A stretch of 64,000 bases of DNA from Streptomyces aureocirculatus. GTDB lineage: Bacteria; Actinomycetota; Actinomycetes; Streptomycetales; Streptomycetaceae. Below, piece by piece: positions 62,072 to 64,000 of this stretch (position 1 is its first letter; each line of letters opens with the position of its first letter). A model generated the notes under the pieces. The model saw only the letters and a list, made by a program, of their open reading frames with translations, made no database searches and was not told where the DNA came from. The position numbers and the translations under genes are program-made. Location of the stretch: contig NZ_JOAP01000010.1 of assembly GCF_000720475.1 (NCBI RefSeq), positions 62,001 to 126,000 on the forward strand, given 5' to 3'.

Positions 62072-63349
62072 TCACTCCCGCGGGCCGTCCGCCCGCAGGA
62101 GCTCGGCCGCCCGCCGGATCATCGTGGTGGCGCGCGGGAAGTCGCGCACCTCGGCGCCCAGGACGTGCAGGGCGTGCAGCAGGGATTCCGTGGGTACGTG
62201 GCGGGCCGCGAGGACGGCGTTGGTCCAGGAGGTGAAGGCGGCGAACAGTTCGCAGTCGTCGACGTACAGGGCGGCGGCGAGGAAGGCGACGATGTGGGCG
62301 ACGTCCTCGGCTGTGTGCTGTTGCTGCGGCGCCGTGTACTCCCGCAGGGCGGGGTAGCGGTCCGCGAGGCCCTTCAGGGTCGCTCCGACCAGTTGCCCGG
62401 ACGCCCGGCTGACCAGGGTGTACTCCTGGTCGAGCAGGTGCTTGAGCGGTTCGTCCGCCAAGGGGGCGGCGGGGCGCGGCGGCGGGCCCCCGGTGAGCCG
62501 GGTTGCCGCCGAGCGGGCGTCGGCGGCCCAGAGGTCGGCGCCGAGCAGCTCGGCGTGGCGGCCGCCAGGTCCGAAGGCGGCGCCGCCCACGAGCACGGGG
62601 ACGCCCGCGGCCCTGCACGCGGAGATCGCCGCGTGCGCGGCGGGCAGCCGGGTCGCGAGCGAGCCCGAGAGGGCCACCACGTCCGCGCCGGTGTGGTGCA
62701 GATGGGCGACGAGATGGGCGGTGGGGACCTGGGCGCCCAGGAAGTCGACGTGCCAGCCGCGCAGCGAGAGGACCTCGGCGAGGAGACGGGCCGGAAAGGC
62801 GTGCCACTCACCGTCGACACAGGCAACGGTGATGCGCGGCCGGGCCGACCCGCCGGGGCGCGGGCGCGAGCCGTCGGGGAACGGGCGCGAGCCGCCATCT
62901 GATCCGACGAGGTCCGGAGTCGATCCGTCGAGATGCGGATGCGATCCGTCCGGGTACGGCCGTGGGGCTGCCGGGGAGCGCCGAGGAGGTGCGGCCTCGT
63001 GTGGGGGCTCCGGCGCGGCCGTCCGGGTCTCGGCGGTGCGCGGGGAGGGAGGGACGGGTGCGGCGGGCGGGGCGCCGGGTCGTGACAGTGCCGCGACGAC
63101 GCGTTCGCCGATGGCGGTGGCGGCGTGCTCCTGGGCGACGGTGATGCGGTTGTCCGCCCACTCCTGGCCGACGCGGCGCTGCACGGCGCCGATCACGTCC
63201 AGGAGTACGGTCTCGGTGTCGAGGCCCGCTCGCAGCGCGGCGAAGGCGGTCCGGGCTGCGGACGGCTCGTCGCCGGCCACCACCGCGCCCCACAGTTCGT
63301 CGGCCCAGTGGGCCGCGCGGTCCTCGGGTGCGGTGACCGTCGGTGTCAT
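62072..63349 (-). CDS. Cobalamin-binding sensor protein, CarH-like cap and B12 domains without HTH
   Basis: A 425-residue protein. The N-terminal helical cap domain ends in QEWADNRITVAQEHAAT, exactly the Wx9EH motif of AdoCbl light sensors (CarH/LitR). A Pro/Asp/Gly/Ser repeat linker follows, then a B12-binding Rossmann domain with DGEWHAFPARLL (ExHxx-type), FLGAQVPTAHLV and VVALSGSL. The C-terminal 130 residues form a helical domain of unknown type (TAEDVAHIVAFLAAALYVDD). There is no MerR DNA-binding domain, so output is probably by protein contact. It sits between an RsbW-like kinase and a SigB-type sigma factor gene cluster. Confidence 0.85.
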   Translation of the reverse strand: MTPTVTAPEDRAAHWADELWGAVVAGDEPSAARTAFAALRAGLDTETVLLDVIGAVQRRVGQEWADNRITVAQEHAATAIGERVVAALSRPGAPPAAPVPPSPRTAETRTAAPEPPHEAAPPRRSPAAPRPYPDGSHPHLDGSTPDLVGSDGGSRPFPDGSRPRPGGSARPRITVACVDGEWHAFPARLLAEVLSLRGWHVDFLGAQVPTAHLVAHLHHTGADVVALSGSLATRLPAAHAAISACRAAGVPVLVGGAAFGPGGRHAELLGADLWAADARSAATRLTGGPPPRPAAPLADEPLKHLLDQEYTLVSRASGQLVGATLKGLADRYPALREYTAPQQQHTAEDVAHIVAFLAAALYVDDCELFAAFTSWTNAVLAARHVPTESLLHALHVLGAEVRDFPRATTMIRRAAELLRADGPRE

Positions 63350-63419
63350 CGGGTGTACCTCCAGCGTGGGGACTGTGTGCCGGGGCGGCGTGGCTCCGGT
63401 GCCGCGGCCGGTCGCCGCG

Positions 63420-63911
63420 TCAGTCGCAGGGTGCCTTCCAGGTGACGCGTACGGTCTTCCCGCCGGCGTACACGTACACGTCGAGCGTCGTCGTCAGTGA
63501 GGCGGCGAGCAGCATGCCCATACCCCCGGTGCCGTCCTGGGTGTCGGGAGCGCGTGGCGCCGGGGGCCGCGCGCTGGCGTCGTCGACGTCCGCGACCAGG
63601 CCGTCGTGGTGACCGTGCATCCGCAGCCGCCACCAACCCGTGGCGTGCCGGAAGGAGTTGGTGCACAGCTCCGACACGACGAGCGCGACATCGGTGGCGT
63701 CGACGGCGGGACAGCGGAGGGCCGCGTAGGCGCGGGCCGCCCGGCGGGCCACACCGATGCCGGAGTCCGCCGCCTCCACGACCAGGAGCGCGGGCCGGTC
63801 CCCGGGCAGGGGCCGCCACCTTCCCCGGACCGCCCCACGGGCACACATCGAGCAGGCCTCGGTGACACCGCGGGCCGCGTCGCGCGCGGCCACGTCCGGG
63901 GAGTGCGTCAT
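63420..63911 (-). CDS. Anti-sigma-like ATP-binding protein (HATPase_c, RsbW family)
   Basis: A 163-residue GHKL protein. The N box ELCTNSFRHATG is near 83, G1 is degenerate (ADVDDASARP), and G2 is TGGMGMLLAASL. The N-terminal 30 residues contain a CSMC pair. It probably acts as an anti-sigma kinase for the STAS protein whose gene overlaps it upstream. The ATG at 63911 has GGAGGAGG eight bases upstream and overlaps the upstream stop by four bases. Confidence 0.87.
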   Translation of the reverse strand: MTHSPDVAARDAARGVTEACSMCARGAVRGRWRPLPGDRPALLVVEAADSGIGVARRAARAYAALRCPAVDATDVALVVSELCTNSFRHATGWWRLRMHGHHDGLVADVDDASARPPAPRAPDTQDGTGGMGMLLAASLTTTLDVYVYAGGKTVRVTWKAPCD

Positions 63912-64000
63912 GGCGCGCACGCCTCCTCCAGGGAGCCGCAGACCTGGAAGTGCCCGAGGGTCCCGCTGACCCGCAGCAGCTCATAAAGCTGTTTCGGGAT
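63908..64000 (-). CDS. C-terminal end of a STAS-domain protein (5' part outside window)
   Basis: Only 30 codons are visible, reading LYELLRVSGTLGHFQVCGSL before the stop. The pattern LLRVSG...HFxVCGSLEEA is the usual end of Streptomyces anti-sigma factor antagonists. It overlaps the RsbW-like gene by four bases, a classic antagonist/anti-sigma pair. Confidence 0.75.
   Translation of the reverse strand: MPKQLYELLRVSGTLGHFQVCGSLEEACAP

Overview
The window is a piece of a Streptomyces (or very close actinomycete) chromosome. The evidence is the very high GC, strong third-position GC bias, GTG starts, GGAGG-type ribosome binding sites and a typical gene set: NRPS siderophore genes, a 2-methylisoborneol locus, a blaL/blaA/blaB beta-lactamase locus, DasR-type and DmdR-type operators, and many partner-switching stress regulators. 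No rRNA, tRNA, CRISPR array, transposase or integrase was seen, so it reads as chromosome-arm content rather than a mobile element.

Layout. 1-11.3 kb: an iron-acquisition block. A two-module NRPS ending in a thioesterase (3' end outside the window) resembles the catecholate siderophore synthetases of the DhbF type. An M20 hydrolase, a siderophore-binding lipoprotein and an ABC ATPase follow, with iron-box-like palindromes in both divergent promoter regions. 10.3-14.6 kb: a TetR-controlled hydrolase, a fructosamine-kinase-like protein and a carboxylesterase. 14.7-17.7 kb: a class A beta-lactamase with its LysR regulator (BlaA) and serine-reactive sensor (BlaB). 17.7-20.7 kb: a PIG-L deacetylase, a small unknown protein and a secreted GH43. 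20.9-24.7 kb: family 2B encapsulin, 2-methylisoborneol synthase and GPP C-methyltransferase. 24.8-33.5 kb: a membrane HTH-lectin protein; helR with a rifamycin-associated element that also looks like a promoter for a small DUF4236 gene; a GH5 endoglycosylceramidase-like enzyme; a large low-complexity membrane protein with a small partner; and a NUDIX hydrolase.

33.7-40.1 kb: a frameshifted multidomain sugar-processing protein, a Rieske oxygenase and a GH3 hexosaminidase; the last two diverge from a DasR-like site. 40.8-46.1 kb: a compact operon that I cannot assign to a known product: Fe/2OG dioxygenase (frameshifted), DUF6271-like protein, ornithine-decarboxylase-like PLP enzyme, GNAT and MFS exporter, closed by a strong terminator. 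46.2-51.2 kb: GNAT, S41 protease, a sigma factor fused to a zinc motif, membrane segment and extracellular CAP domain, and a DinB protein. 51.4-64.0 kb: a partner-switching island with anti-sigma-like kinases, STAS proteins, an ANTAR protein, a full RsbR-RsbS-RsbT stressosome operon with two PP2C phosphatases, a MarR regulator, another PP2C, a SigB/F/G-type sigma factor, and a cobalamin-binding protein carrying the Wx9EH light-sensor motif.

Together the genes suggest a soil actinomycete that couples iron, chitin/GlcNAc, beta-lactam, rifamycin, light and general stress signals to secreted enzymes and specialised metabolism. Starts were chosen by eye from ribosome binding sites and family length. 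Domain calls come from motif recognition, not database searches.
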